Below, piece by piece: positions 45,781-55,353 of a stretch of DNA of 64,000 nucleotides. Numbering within the stretch: position 1 is the first letter of the stretch; every line of letters begins with the position of its first letter. Made by a program: the position numbers and the translations under genes. The stretch spans positions 163,628,080-163,692,079 of the forward strand of contig NC_080670.1 of NCBI RefSeq assembly GCF_030247195.1. The letters run 5' to 3'. The stretch is from Topomyia yanbarensis. Lineage: Eukaryota > Arthropoda > Insecta > Diptera > Culicidae. The notes under the pieces are model-generated. The model searched no databases and was not told where the DNA came from. It worked only from the letters and a program-made list of their open reading frames with translations.

Positions 45781-47600
45781 TACGTTCCAATCGTTCCAAT
45801 GGTTTTCTGAAGTACGTGAACGTAACCCAATTAGATTCATTTAACAGTGAAATAGAACCATTCTGGTTTCATTTATCGCAAGTGTTCGTCAAAGTGTACA
45901 GTATGAAGTTGTTTACAATATTCTTAGCTAATGTTACTAATAAAAGTTGGATATTTTCGGAATGGGGTTGACGAATAGATGACGAAAATCAATGAATGAA
46001 GCCACTTTGAAAACCAAGATGGCGAATTCTAGTTAAGACATCTCTATAACCTAAAATATTGACATTTACGAAAAAAGATAATCATAGAATTGATATATTG
46101 GTATATTGATTTGTGATGCGGATGATATGATTATAGAAAACTTCTCTGAACCAGAAGACGCTATATTGGCCTTCAAAAGGGCATCGCTCATCTACTCGGC
46201 AAACCCGCTTAAAAATACCCTCATATTTTATACAGATATTGTTTGAAATAGCTCCAAGGTACCATTTCTATCATCTACTCATTAAGCCCGTTTCAAAAAT
46301 TCCCAAATTGTTAGGGTTATTGTTCAATCGGAAGTCTCCATCCTGGATTTCAAAAAGGTGCCAAATATCCATTTTCATCATGTACTTGTCAAGCCCGTTC
46401 CGGAAATACCCATATTGTTAGGGTTATCGATAATGTTGCTCAACCAACGAATTTTGATAAGAATGTGAAGCGAATTTTTTACGATCTAAATCCCAAAAAA
46501 CGAACTAATTCAATTTACGAACCCTTGGCTTGGTCCGTAAATAGAGGTTCCAGTGTACACATTTGATGCAGAAAAATGTGGGAATTGAACTAGATACTTA
46601 TTCTACCTGTTAGTATTCACCAAAAGTTGAAACTCTTTCTCTCACAACTCTCTGTCTCAGTCTTTCTAACAGCAGACTTCGCTGTTGGATCCCATTCATC
46701 GCATTCGGAATGTTTTCTCTCTGAATGTTAGCGCAAATGTAACAACTGATTCCAAAACCGATTTTACCATGTTCAGAAACCAATAAAGAAAATTCGTTCA
46801 GGTCATAGTGACAACTGCAATAGATGCATCCAGTGCCTCAAAATCAACAACATGTACCAACAATAAGAAACAAGGCAGCATCAGTGGTGCGCAATTTTAC
46901 ATTCAGTTGCCTATTTCTGATTAATTTGCTGAATTCAATATTCAGTTTCAATGCTTCCCTCATTCATTCGCTTCCAAACTGACTGAAATTTTATGCAGAA
47001 TCGAATGGTTGAGTGCAGAGGAAATATAAATTCATTCACAAACCAAAGCATTCATTTGTTATTATGTGGACAGTTTGAAGGCAGAAGTTCTTTTACATTT
47101 TCGAGCATAACTGAACTGCATAATCTATATCTGGTGCACTTTTGCTTGATGATCTCAGAGCGGACGGACGAGGAAAACAAACAAACCTTCGATTCATCGC
47201 GGCGTGCATAAATAGAATTTTATTTCTCTTTCAAGCTCACGAAGGGATGTCAATTTTTCTAAGCTCGGATTCTGAGCAGCATTAACGATGGTAGCATTAA
47301 CGTGCGTCAAGGGAGCATGAACGATGGCGATATGGACTGTATGGCAATGTCGCAAAAAAGGTTTCCAATTGCAATGGCAAATCGGACGCAAGTCATTCTA
47401 ATGGCCAGCCACAAACAAATATTCCTTTATTATTTTTATTTTTTTCATCTATTACTTATTTAAAATACTGACGACTCTGGTAAGCTAACGCATTGAATCG
47501 TATCAAATAAACAATTTTCATAAAAAATAGTTTAATTGAAACGGTTGCATTTGTATAGTTCCTCTAATCGATGTTGAAATAAGAAGTCATATATGGTATG
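45781..47600. other. hAT interior with ~125 bp tandem repeats
   Basis: Two to three imperfect units of about 125 bp lie at 46180-46430. Each contains ATC(A)TCTACTC..AAGCCCGTT and (A)ATTGTTAGGGTTAT. The rest of the stretch has no gene. Confidence 0.55.
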
Positions 47601-47669
47601 GCCCGCCAGTACTTCGAACCCCGGGGCCCGGCGCGGCTCTCGACGGCCCTGCATAAAACCTATTAGGCC

Positions 47670-47792
47670 ATGATGAAGCGCGATATTCGGAGTGGCGAAG
47701 GACGAAAACGAAAGGATGAAGAAGGGAAAAAATCTAAGAAAAATGTACCGGAAACAACTGTACTGATGGAGGCCGTCAATCGCAAATGTTGA
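47670..47792 (+). other. Short lysine-rich frame with nearby AATAAA
   Basis: A 40-codon frame (M-M-K-R-D-I-R-S-G) rich in K, E and R begins right after the hAT duplication and is followed by AATAAA at 47842. It could be the tail of an older gene cut by the hAT, or chance. I cannot decide. Confidence 0.2.
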
Positions 47793-48000
47793 ACATTTTA
47801 CTCAAACTCATTGTAAAGTTTAACCGATGTATGTAAGCTGAAATAAATACATATATTTAACTACTGTAAAACTTTGGTTACATTCCGATAACTATAGCCG
47901 ATTCATCAATCAATCAAAAGTGTTGCAAAAATTAACGACTCACCCTTTGGTATCGTTGTTTCTAATTTCTTGATTGAATTGGTTCATAACAGCTTTTGTT

Positions 48001-48500
48001 NNNNNNNNNNNNNNNNNNNNNNNNNNNNNNNNNNNNNNNNNNNNNNNNNNNNNNNNNNNNNNNNNNNNNNNNNNNNNNNNNNNNNNNNNNNNNNNNNNNN
48101 NNNNNNNNNNNNNNNNNNNNNNNNNNNNNNNNNNNNNNNNNNNNNNNNNNNNNNNNNNNNNNNNNNNNNNNNNNNNNNNNNNNNNNNNNNNNNNNNNNNN
48201 NNNNNNNNNNNNNNNNNNNNNNNNNNNNNNNNNNNNNNNNNNNNNNNNNNNNNNNNNNNNNNNNNNNNNNNNNNNNNNNNNNNNNNNNNNNNNNNNNNNN
48301 NNNNNNNNNNNNNNNNNNNNNNNNNNNNNNNNNNNNNNNNNNNNNNNNNNNNNNNNNNNNNNNNNNNNNNNNNNNNNNNNNNNNNNNNNNNNNNNNNNNN
48401 NNNNNNNNNNNNNNNNNNNNNNNNNNNNNNNNNNNNNNNNNNNNNNNNNNNNNNNNNNNNNNNNNNNNNNNNNNNNNNNNNNNNNNNNNNNNNNNNNNNN
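48001..48500. other. Assembly gap, 500 N
   Basis: Exactly 500 ambiguous bases, the usual placeholder for a scaffold gap of unknown size. It lies 260 bp upstream of the decaprenyl-diphosphate synthase exon, so an upstream exon may be hidden in it. Confidence 0.99.
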
Positions 48501-48759
48501 TCTTCAAAATTTCGATCGAATAAAAATACAAATTTTACAGAATATTGGAAGATTGCCTATTTTGACAATTTTATTGTTTTCGATGGGCGAAAGTTTTATG
48601 TGTTAAATTTTCGCAGAGCGGTTCAACAACTCCATTGCCTATCAATCGGCGCTTGTGTCTAAGTTACAGAGTTATTTTTATCATAAACCATCCATCTAAC
48701 CTAGTATCCATACCTGTTTTCGTTGCATGTCATCGTCCCCTATGGAATGCCACCTCCAG

Positions 48760-48904
48760 CAGCAATATAGTGCACGCACAACGACAAATCGCCATGATTT
48801 CCGAGATGATTCACACAGCCAGCCTGGTGCACGACGACGTCATCGATCAGTCCTTTGCGCGGCGGGGTAAACCTAGCGTCAACGTTATATGGAACCACAA
48901 AAAG
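48760..48904 (+). CDS. PDSS1: Decaprenyl-diphosphate synthase subunit 1, single internal exon
   Basis: The frame reads Q-R-Q-I-A-M-I-S-E-M-I-H-T-A-S-L-V-H-D-D-V-I-D, then a G-K-P-S-V-N segment and W-N-H-K-K, followed by a GTAAGT donor at 48905. H-D-D-V-I-D is the first aspartate-rich (allylic substrate, Mg-binding) motif of trans-long-chain polyprenyl synthases, and the surrounding residues match the mitochondrial enzyme that makes the ubiquinone side chain rather than FPP or GGPP synthase. The 5' edge is uncertain: a tandem CAG-CAG acceptor at 48757-48762 fits best, but the frame is open back to 48635. Neighbouring exons are not found: upstream may be in the N gap, downstream may lie beyond the window past ~15 kb of transposons. 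Confidence 0.85.
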
Positions 48905-49987
48905 GTAAGTCGGGCCACTAGAAAAAAAATCATATTTTATGGGAAATTTGCATATATGCGTAATCATTTACCGTCATTTTCACGACGTCTTTGATTACCC
49001 CACAAACCGTACCGATTGCGTCAAGGAAACAGTTTTCCTCACTGCGATGTCAAGGTCCCGCGCGGGATCGATCGCCACTTTCCGCAACCGAATTCCTGCG
49101 ACTCGCTCACACATTCCTTCGGCGTGACGAGCGTCGACCGAGGACCGTCGGCGGTTGGGTTTGTCGCACGATCGAGCCTATAGATCCGGTTTCGGTGCGT
49201 TACGACACATACGCATACTCGCGTGGCAAAACAAAAGCATAAAAAATGTCACATTTTTAGTCACGTTCCAAAGGGGTTGAGGGAGGAGAGGGGCGTCCCA
49301 GCACCGTGTACAGGTGCGGCGAAGGGGACAGTATAGCGTCTTCTCACAAAACTTAGCCACGGCCAGTGCAGTAGCAGGTACCTAGATTTCGTTAATCTCT
49401 TCACTCGTTAAAATGCTTGACACCATCAGCGTCTGCTGGGACTGCTGGAGAGCTTTTCGGATGGATCTCTCGGACAAGTGTCTGCTTATACATATGCGAG
49501 TAGTGCTTCTCCGTTTTGCCTATGACTACTATCAGGCTGTCGCATATTTTTTCGAAAAAATCTGGTTTGTTACACAACTTATTATTTCACAGCGCGTGCG
49601 TATCTTTGAGGCTATATGTGCACATTTTTGCCGCCGTTGGGTTTTTCGACTTTTAAGGCAGAAGGTATAGTTTGTATTCCGGCACAATTGATGGTTACTT
49701 GTTGAGGCCTAGCCTAACTACCGAACCAACTGTTTGGTTTGTTGGTTCGTTGGTTGGTTGGTTGGTTGGTAGTAGATACCGGCTCGTGCTTGTAGCAATT
49801 ACTTACATGCCGATGAGCAGAGCAGCCGCCTCTGTGTTTTGTTGCTTTTGTTTTTGATTTGAAGAAGTGGAACGCCGACTCCGAACTCGGTTGGATAATC
49901 GATTTGTCGGAAGGCATGCGTGCATTTTTTTTTGCGCTGCCCTCGCCAGGAGCTTGAGCTATTTTCTGCTTGGTTGTGTTGTGTTTG
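48905..49987. other. Probable intron of the decaprenyl-diphosphate synthase gene
   Basis: Starts with the GTAAGT donor. No further exon of the synthase is recognised. A frame at 49413-49670 (plus, 85 codons, aromatic-rich) has no domain. A GGTT tetranucleotide run lies at 49735-49770. Confidence 0.45.
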
Positions 49988-50252
49988 CTATAATATGGAG
50001 CACTTCAATTTCACTCGAATTCCATACTGTGAGAAATGGCCGGAGGTCAGATTGAATAAGTCGGCGTACAATTTCTGACTAGGTGAAAGCGTAGAAGGTT
50101 TCATAATTTTAGAGCTTTCCAGATGACTTACCTGATGCTGTAATCGAATATTAAAGTGCTCGGACAATTCAAGTTTAAGGCTACTGAATATGTCGTAATT
50201 CGTGGAGTTGTTCTTATTTTTCAAATTTATTTTTAGAATTCTGTGTTGCAAC
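49988..50252 (-). pseudogene. Unidentified reading frame, 3' half, cut by hAT insertion
   Basis: On minus the frame runs from L-Q-H-R-I-L-K at 50252 to a stop at 49988, 88 codons. Joining it at the TTGCAAC duplication to 57322-57548 gives one uninterrupted frame. A GTAAGT at 50127-50131 could also be a splice donor after L-Q-H-Q. No domain is recognised. Confidence 0.4.
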
Positions 50253-50476
50253 CAGGGCTGTACAGAGAAATTACGAGCCCGGGGGATCTAGCATAAGGGC
50301 CCCCTCCATCATTGTAGATTTTTCGAACACAGAAACTGTTAAGCTTGAAATTGTAAAATGTATTTCATGGAGAACTATAGAAGAATAGTGCTGTTAATTT
50401 CAATGACTTTTATCATTTCAAAGGGTGGCACGGTCAATTTTTTTTGTTTATTTTCCGTCGGTCTCTGTCGCACTGT

Positions 50477-50682
50477 GTGCCTATCACTGACACCAGAGAG
50501 GTGACTCCAAAACCAGATATCGGTTCATCTACACCGGGACCAACGACTCCACTTCCCTTGTGAATAAAGACGTGACACAGAGTTTTCACCTCAGAACATC
50601 CTACCGACCTCGGTTGGGATTGAAGCCAGACCCACTGGACTGAACAGCGGTCCCGCTTACCACTTAACCACAGGGCGTCGTC
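50477..50682 (-). repeat. SINE head fragment
   Basis: Aligns with the tRNA-like head and first body part of the SINE at 20637-21179: minus reads GGTTAAGTGGTAAGCG, GGCTTCAATCCCAACCGAGGTCG, then the CTGAGGTGAAAA and CCAGAGAGGTGA (plus) landmarks. The B box is slightly damaged (GGCTTCAATCC). The RT-RNase H element inserted right at its 5' end. Confidence 0.7.
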
Positions 50683-50696
50683 TATAATCAAAGTTT

Positions 50697-53619
50697 TTTT
50701 TTTTTTTTTTTTCCATACGTTTATTTGACACGGCATTTGCAAAAGCTTTTTACGCCAGTTTCTTTTTTTACATAGCACGTTACAAAAATCCTTAAGACTA
50801 ATTTTAACTATACTAGTACTTTGTCTAAAACTAACACTGAAATCACTTTATTGTTTGCTTTTTTCCTTACATTGTTGTATTTCATAATGATCTAGTATTT
50901 TCGGGTGTATTTATTTACTTTTTTTCTGTTATTGTCTAAATTTAAAAACTAAATATTCTAGGACACTTTAATTGGTGAATGATTAGCCTTGGATGAGAGT
51001 ATGAGGAGATGAATTTAATTAAATTTTGACAGACGCTGTTTTTAGAAAATGATAGATAAGTTCCATGTATAGAGGATCGCGATACGCCAGGATGTCTCTA
51101 ACAGGAACATGGATTGGTCTTCCTCGGACTTGTAAAGAATCTACTAATTGTGATCTGGCTTCACGATATTCAGTGCAGGACCAAACAACATGCTCAATGT
51201 CATGGTAACCTTCACCACAAGCACAATGATTACCCTCAGCGAGCCCAATACGACGGAGATGCGCATCTAAAGTATAATGATTGGACATGAGCCTAGACAT
51301 CACACGGATGAAGTCCCGACTTACATCCAATCCTTTGAACCATGCCTTCGTTGATACTTTAGGGATAATTGAGTGTAGCCATCGTCCCATATCTCCATTG
51401 TCCCAAGATGTTTGCCAACTAGCAAGTGTCCTCTGTCGAGAAGCGCTATAAAATTCATTGTAAGCGATGGGTCTTTCATATATTTCACCATCTAGTGCAC
51501 CAATCTTGGCTAAATTATCAGCTTTCTCATTGCCCGCAATAGAGCAATGGGCGGGGAGCCACACTAGGGTAAATTTATAACATTTTCTTGTCAGGTTACT
51601 CAGAGATTCTCGTATCTTCACCAAAAAGAATGGATCGTGATTATCAATCCTCTTTGAGCGTAGAGCTGCAATTGTGCTGAGACTATCAGTGAGGATAAAG
51701 TAATGGTTCGGGGGTAAAGTATTAATTATTTGAAAACTATAGTGAACTGCTGCTAGTTCCGCTATATAAACAGAGGCGGGTTCTGCAAGTTTGAGAGAAA
51801 TTGAAAAATTATTGTTGAAAATACCGAAACCAGTGGCCTCACTGATTCGTGACCCATCAGTGTAAAACATTTTAAGGCAGTCTATGTGTTGATATTTACT
51901 TGTGAATATTTTAGGGATCTCCCGCGAGCGTAGATGATCCGGAATTCCACGAATCTCTGCTTGCATGGACGTGTCGAAGAATAAAGTGGATTCAGGAATA
52001 TCTAGTATATTGACGTATGTGGGAACATACCTAGCAGGCGTTATTTCTTGTGACATGTGATTGAAATACACTGTCATGAATCTGGTTTGGGGTTGAAGCT
52101 CGACAAGTCTTTCAAAATTTTCAATTACCAGTGGGTTCATAACCTCACATCGAATAAGTAAACGAGAAGAGAGATCCCAGAATCGGTCTTTTAAAGGAAG
52201 AACTCCCGCTAGTACTTCAAGACTCATTGTATGGGTCGACTGCATGCAACCTAAGGCAATTCGTAAACAGCGATACTGTATCCGTTCCAGTTTAATAATG
52301 TGAGTGTTCGCAGCTGAACGGAAACAGATGCACCCATATTCCATTACTGAAAGTATTGTTGTTTGATACAATCTTATCATGTCACTAGGATGAGAACCCC
52401 ACCATGATCCAGTTATTGTTCGCAGAAAATTTATCCTTTGTTGGCATTTCGTTATTAGATATCTAATGTGGCCTCCCCATGTGCCTTTAGAATCGAACCA
52501 AATTCCAAGGTATTTAAAAGTCAGGACTTGGGCTATCGTTCTACCAACCAATTGAAGCTGAAGCTGAGCTGGATCACGCTTCCTTGAGAAAACGACCAAC
52601 TCTGTTTTCTCCGTAGAGAAATCGATGCCCAGCTTTAAAGCCCAAATTGATAAATTATCCAAGCTATCTTGCAATGGTTGTTGTAAATTTATAGCTTTTG
52701 GTCCTGTGGCAGAAACCACCCCATCATCTGCAAGTTGTCTTAAAGTGCATGGGCTGACAATACAATTATCAATGTCATTCACGTAAAAATTATAGAGAAC
52801 GGGGCTTAGACAAGAGCCTTGTTGGGAGGCCCATGTAACTTATTCTGAGTGTCGCCAAATCGCCATATGAAAAATGCATGTGCTTTTCTGACAATAAATT
52901 GTATAAATAATTATTTAATATCGGTGAAAGACCACATTGATGTAGCTTCTCCGAGAGAACATCAATGGAGACTGAGTCGAATGCTCCTTTTATGTCTAAG
53001 AACACAGACGCCATTTGTTCTTTTTTTGCGTAAGCGAGTTGGATTTCTGACGAAAGAAGCGCCAGACAATCATTCGTTCCCTTTCCCCTCCGAAAACCAA
53101 ACTGGGTATCTGATAGCAAGCCGTTCGCCTCAACCCAATTGTCGAGACGTCGTAGGATAATTTTTTCCAACAATTTCCTGATGCAGGATAGCATTGCAAT
53201 CGGTCGATACGAGTTATGATCGGAGGCTGGCTTTCCCGGTTTTGGAATAGCGATAACTCTCACTTGTCTCCAGTCGTGCGGGACAATGTTCTGCTCAAGA
53301 AGCTTATTGAATAGATTCAACAAGCGTCTTTTTGCTAGGTCAGGCAGATTCTTCACCAAGTTGAATTTAATTCTGTCTAGTCCCGGAGCATTATTGTTGC
53401 ATGAGAGGAGTGCAATTGAGAATTCCATCATTGTCAAAGGCGAATCTATGAAATCGTTACTTGTGGGAGCATCGCGAGTGATTTTCTGCGCAGGAGCAGA
53501 ATCGGGACAAATTTTCTTGGCAAAATTAAATATCCAACGATTCGAAAAATCTTCGCTTTCATTAGTCACGTTTCGATTCCTCATTCTTCTGGCTGTGTTC
53601 CAAAGAGTACTCATTGATG
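50697..53619 (-). mobile_element. RT-RNase H non-LTR retrotransposon, 5'-truncated, young
   Basis: Bounded by a 14 bp duplication TATAATCAAAGTTT (50683-50696; 53620-53633), with a poly-A of about 16 (T on plus, 50697-50712) and a 306 bp 3' UTR. The coding region is open except for one extra A at about 52817. The 5' end lies upstream of the RT, so the endonuclease is lost. A perfect duplication, intact poly-A and a single frameshift mean a recent insertion. Confidence 0.9.
51019..53614 (-). pseudogene. RT and RNase H polyprotein, one frameshift
   Basis: First block 52790-53614: P-G-L-D-R-I-K, P-K-P-G-K-P-A, Y-R-P-I-A-M-L, F-G-F-R-R-G-K-G-T, V-F-L-D-I-K-G-A-F-D. Second block 51019-52782: the catalytic L-A-D-D-G-V-V (52723), thumb, then RNase H with F-Y-T-D-G-S-R (51873), A-E-L-A-A-V, T-D-S-L-S and G-N-E-K-A-D-N-L-A, i.e. 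all four acidic catalytic residues. A C-x-C...H-x4-C cluster (51210) closes it. The break is an insertion of one A in the G-L-P-Q-G-S codons. RNase H plus L-A-D-D points to the LOA/I/Loner group. Confidence 0.88.
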
Positions 53620-53689
53620 TATAATCAAAGTTTTGTCAAACAACAATGATTAAGTTCAAATAGCATAAAATACAGGAAAATATTCAGCT

Positions 53690-54330
53690 ATGCTTTCGAG
53701 TGTGCGTCATTTAATTACTGCCATCAAATTCTGTACAACCACCTCGTCCCATTTGTTCGTCACATACAGTTTACTTTGACTGTTTTAAGTCTTCTTCAGG
53801 TTCCGCTTGACGATAGACCAATATTCCTCGATAGGGAACAGTTCTGGTGTGTTGGGAGTGTTCTTGTCCTTGGGCGCCACCAGACCCTTGTAGGCGTTAT
53901 ACCACTACATGCCCTTTTTCCGTAATGGCAGTATTCAAAATTCGGACAAAATAGCGTGGAATAATCGTATTGCTTCATGAAAGATGTTATTTTCATGCAC
54001 TTTTTCACATAAATTTCCTTGTTGACGGGCTCGGTCGCAATGAAAATGTCACATCAAACCACAGGTACAGAAAGCCTGCCGAATCAGATATTTCTGTGTG
54101 ATCTTCGACAGCTTCATATGCTTGAAAATATCGACCACTGTTCCTCCCGGTTGCCTTTACGCTGGTGGTAGTTGATTTGGTAACTTTTAACGGGTTTGGT
54201 AACGGTAATTTGGTGTGCAAGTACTTCGAATTCAGGCAATACGCGAGCAAAATTTCCCTGTGTTTCTGTGTTTCTTCTCTTGCTTGGACTGTCCAAGAGC
54301 AAATGTCAAATTAAAAAAAGCCTGCACGAA
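53690..54330 (-). pseudogene. Tc1-like transposase relic
   Basis: Scattered over minus frames: P-V-N-K-E-I-Y-V-K-K-C-M (54020), F-C-P-N-F-E-Y-C-H-Y-G-K (53940; corresponds to the second catalytic-Asp segment, where D is now N), then K-D-K-N-T-P-N-T-P-E-L-F-P-I-E-E-Y-W (53850; contains the catalytic Glu). This pattern belongs to insect Tc1/mariner-type DDE transposases. Many stops; the N-terminal DNA-binding half is not recovered. Confidence 0.6.
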
Positions 54331-54963
54331 GGCAAATGAGGGTTTTTTTCGAATTTGTTGAATTTCATGCAAAGAAATCCGTCAAGTTTAAGCCGACCAA
54401 ATTTTTATCGTAAATCCTTTTAAATATCTCTACGAAATTTGGAGTGGCTTTGAAAGTAGCCGATTTATCAATATTTTCATATTTAATCCAGAAGTCGGTA
54501 TTGTATGGATTCTTTCGAATATTTGTCTGGTTCCACCTAGAATTCATTAAAAATGAACGCATTCGGCTAAGTCGGTGCGCTACAACATTGCCAGTCTCTG
54601 AGAATACAACTTCTCATTTGTACAAAATAACATTAAAATAATGGAAAAAATTTAAAAATATGCACATGGTCAAAACCTGCCAATATCAAATAAAGAAAAA
54701 GATCCAAAACGGAGAAACAACAAAAAAGAAACAAAATTAAGACAATGAAAAAATTTAAAAAATCTTGCATGTGTGAAAACAATTTTAATAAATAGCAAAA
54801 TAAAACCGAATGCATAATTAAAACAATCAAATTAAACGAAGGAAATGAGAAAGAAAATTGGAAAAGCATTGCAGAAATAGAAAAATATTGCAAAATGGGT
54901 AAAATAGTAAAATACGGGTAAATAACGAAATTAAAACTAAAACATCATGAACATTAAAAAGAT

Positions 54964-55353
54964 CATACTATGTTGCGTTTCGGCTTCGCCTCATCAGAAA
55001 CCGACACTAACACATTGTCGGAATAGATTAGCGCCGGCTTGACGCAAATCCCTTAAAACTAAAACACACTATGTGTTTCAATCAAACGACTGATCAAACG
55101 TGATGTCCCGTTCGAGCAGAAGTTCTGTTTATGCCGATGAGACACAAGTGAAGCCGAAACTTGTCTTGGCTTAGCAGGCCTATGCGAAAGCACTATGCTA
55201 TATTTCACCCTAAGGAGGAAAATTTGGTAAAAACCAAAATTTCTCACTAGGGTGAAAATTTGTTGGTAAAAACCAGTCTTTGTACAGGAGGGCACAAATC
55301 CTTATTTCATACTATTACTACTATTTCCTCCTTAGGGTGAAATATAGCATAGT
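54964..55353 (-). mobile_element. Hammerhead-ribozyme non-autonomous retroelement, copy 2
   Basis: Flanked by an exact 11 bp duplication ATTAAAAAGAT (54953-54963; 55354-55364). Module order on plus: X (54964-55082), L (55083-55141), Z (55142-55190), Y (55191-55316), then an 8 bp linker and a 30 bp inverted copy of the start of Y. X+L+Z+Y is one monomer of ~345 bp, beginning and ending with CATACTAT. X, L and Y are nearly identical to copy 1, but Y is last here and first there. Z contains a 6 bp hairpin ACAAGT/ACTTGT. Confidence 0.9.
54973..55047 (-). ncRNA. Hammerhead ribozyme C
   Basis: Identical to ribozyme A in every core and stem position: TTGCG/CGCAA, GUC (cut between 55041 and 55040 on minus), AAGCC/GGTTT, CTGATGA, GGC-GAA-GCC, GAAA. 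The loop is also identical, showing recent common ancestry of copies 1 and 2. Confidence 0.87.

Larger units (their letters stand above)
43156..47651. mobile_element. hAT-like element, 4.5 kb, with CR1-like insertion
   Basis: The left end CAGGCCCGACGAGAGGG and the inverted right end CAGGGCCGTCGAGAGCC form the TIR. The 8 bp flank CATAAAAC is exact at 43148-43155 and 47652-47659. G/C-rich GGGGCCCGGG words lie just inside both ends. About 2.4 kb of the interior is the CR1-like retrotransposon; the remaining ~2 kb codes for no hAT transposase I can recognise. The same end type occurs in the 50253-57321 element. Confidence 0.88.
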
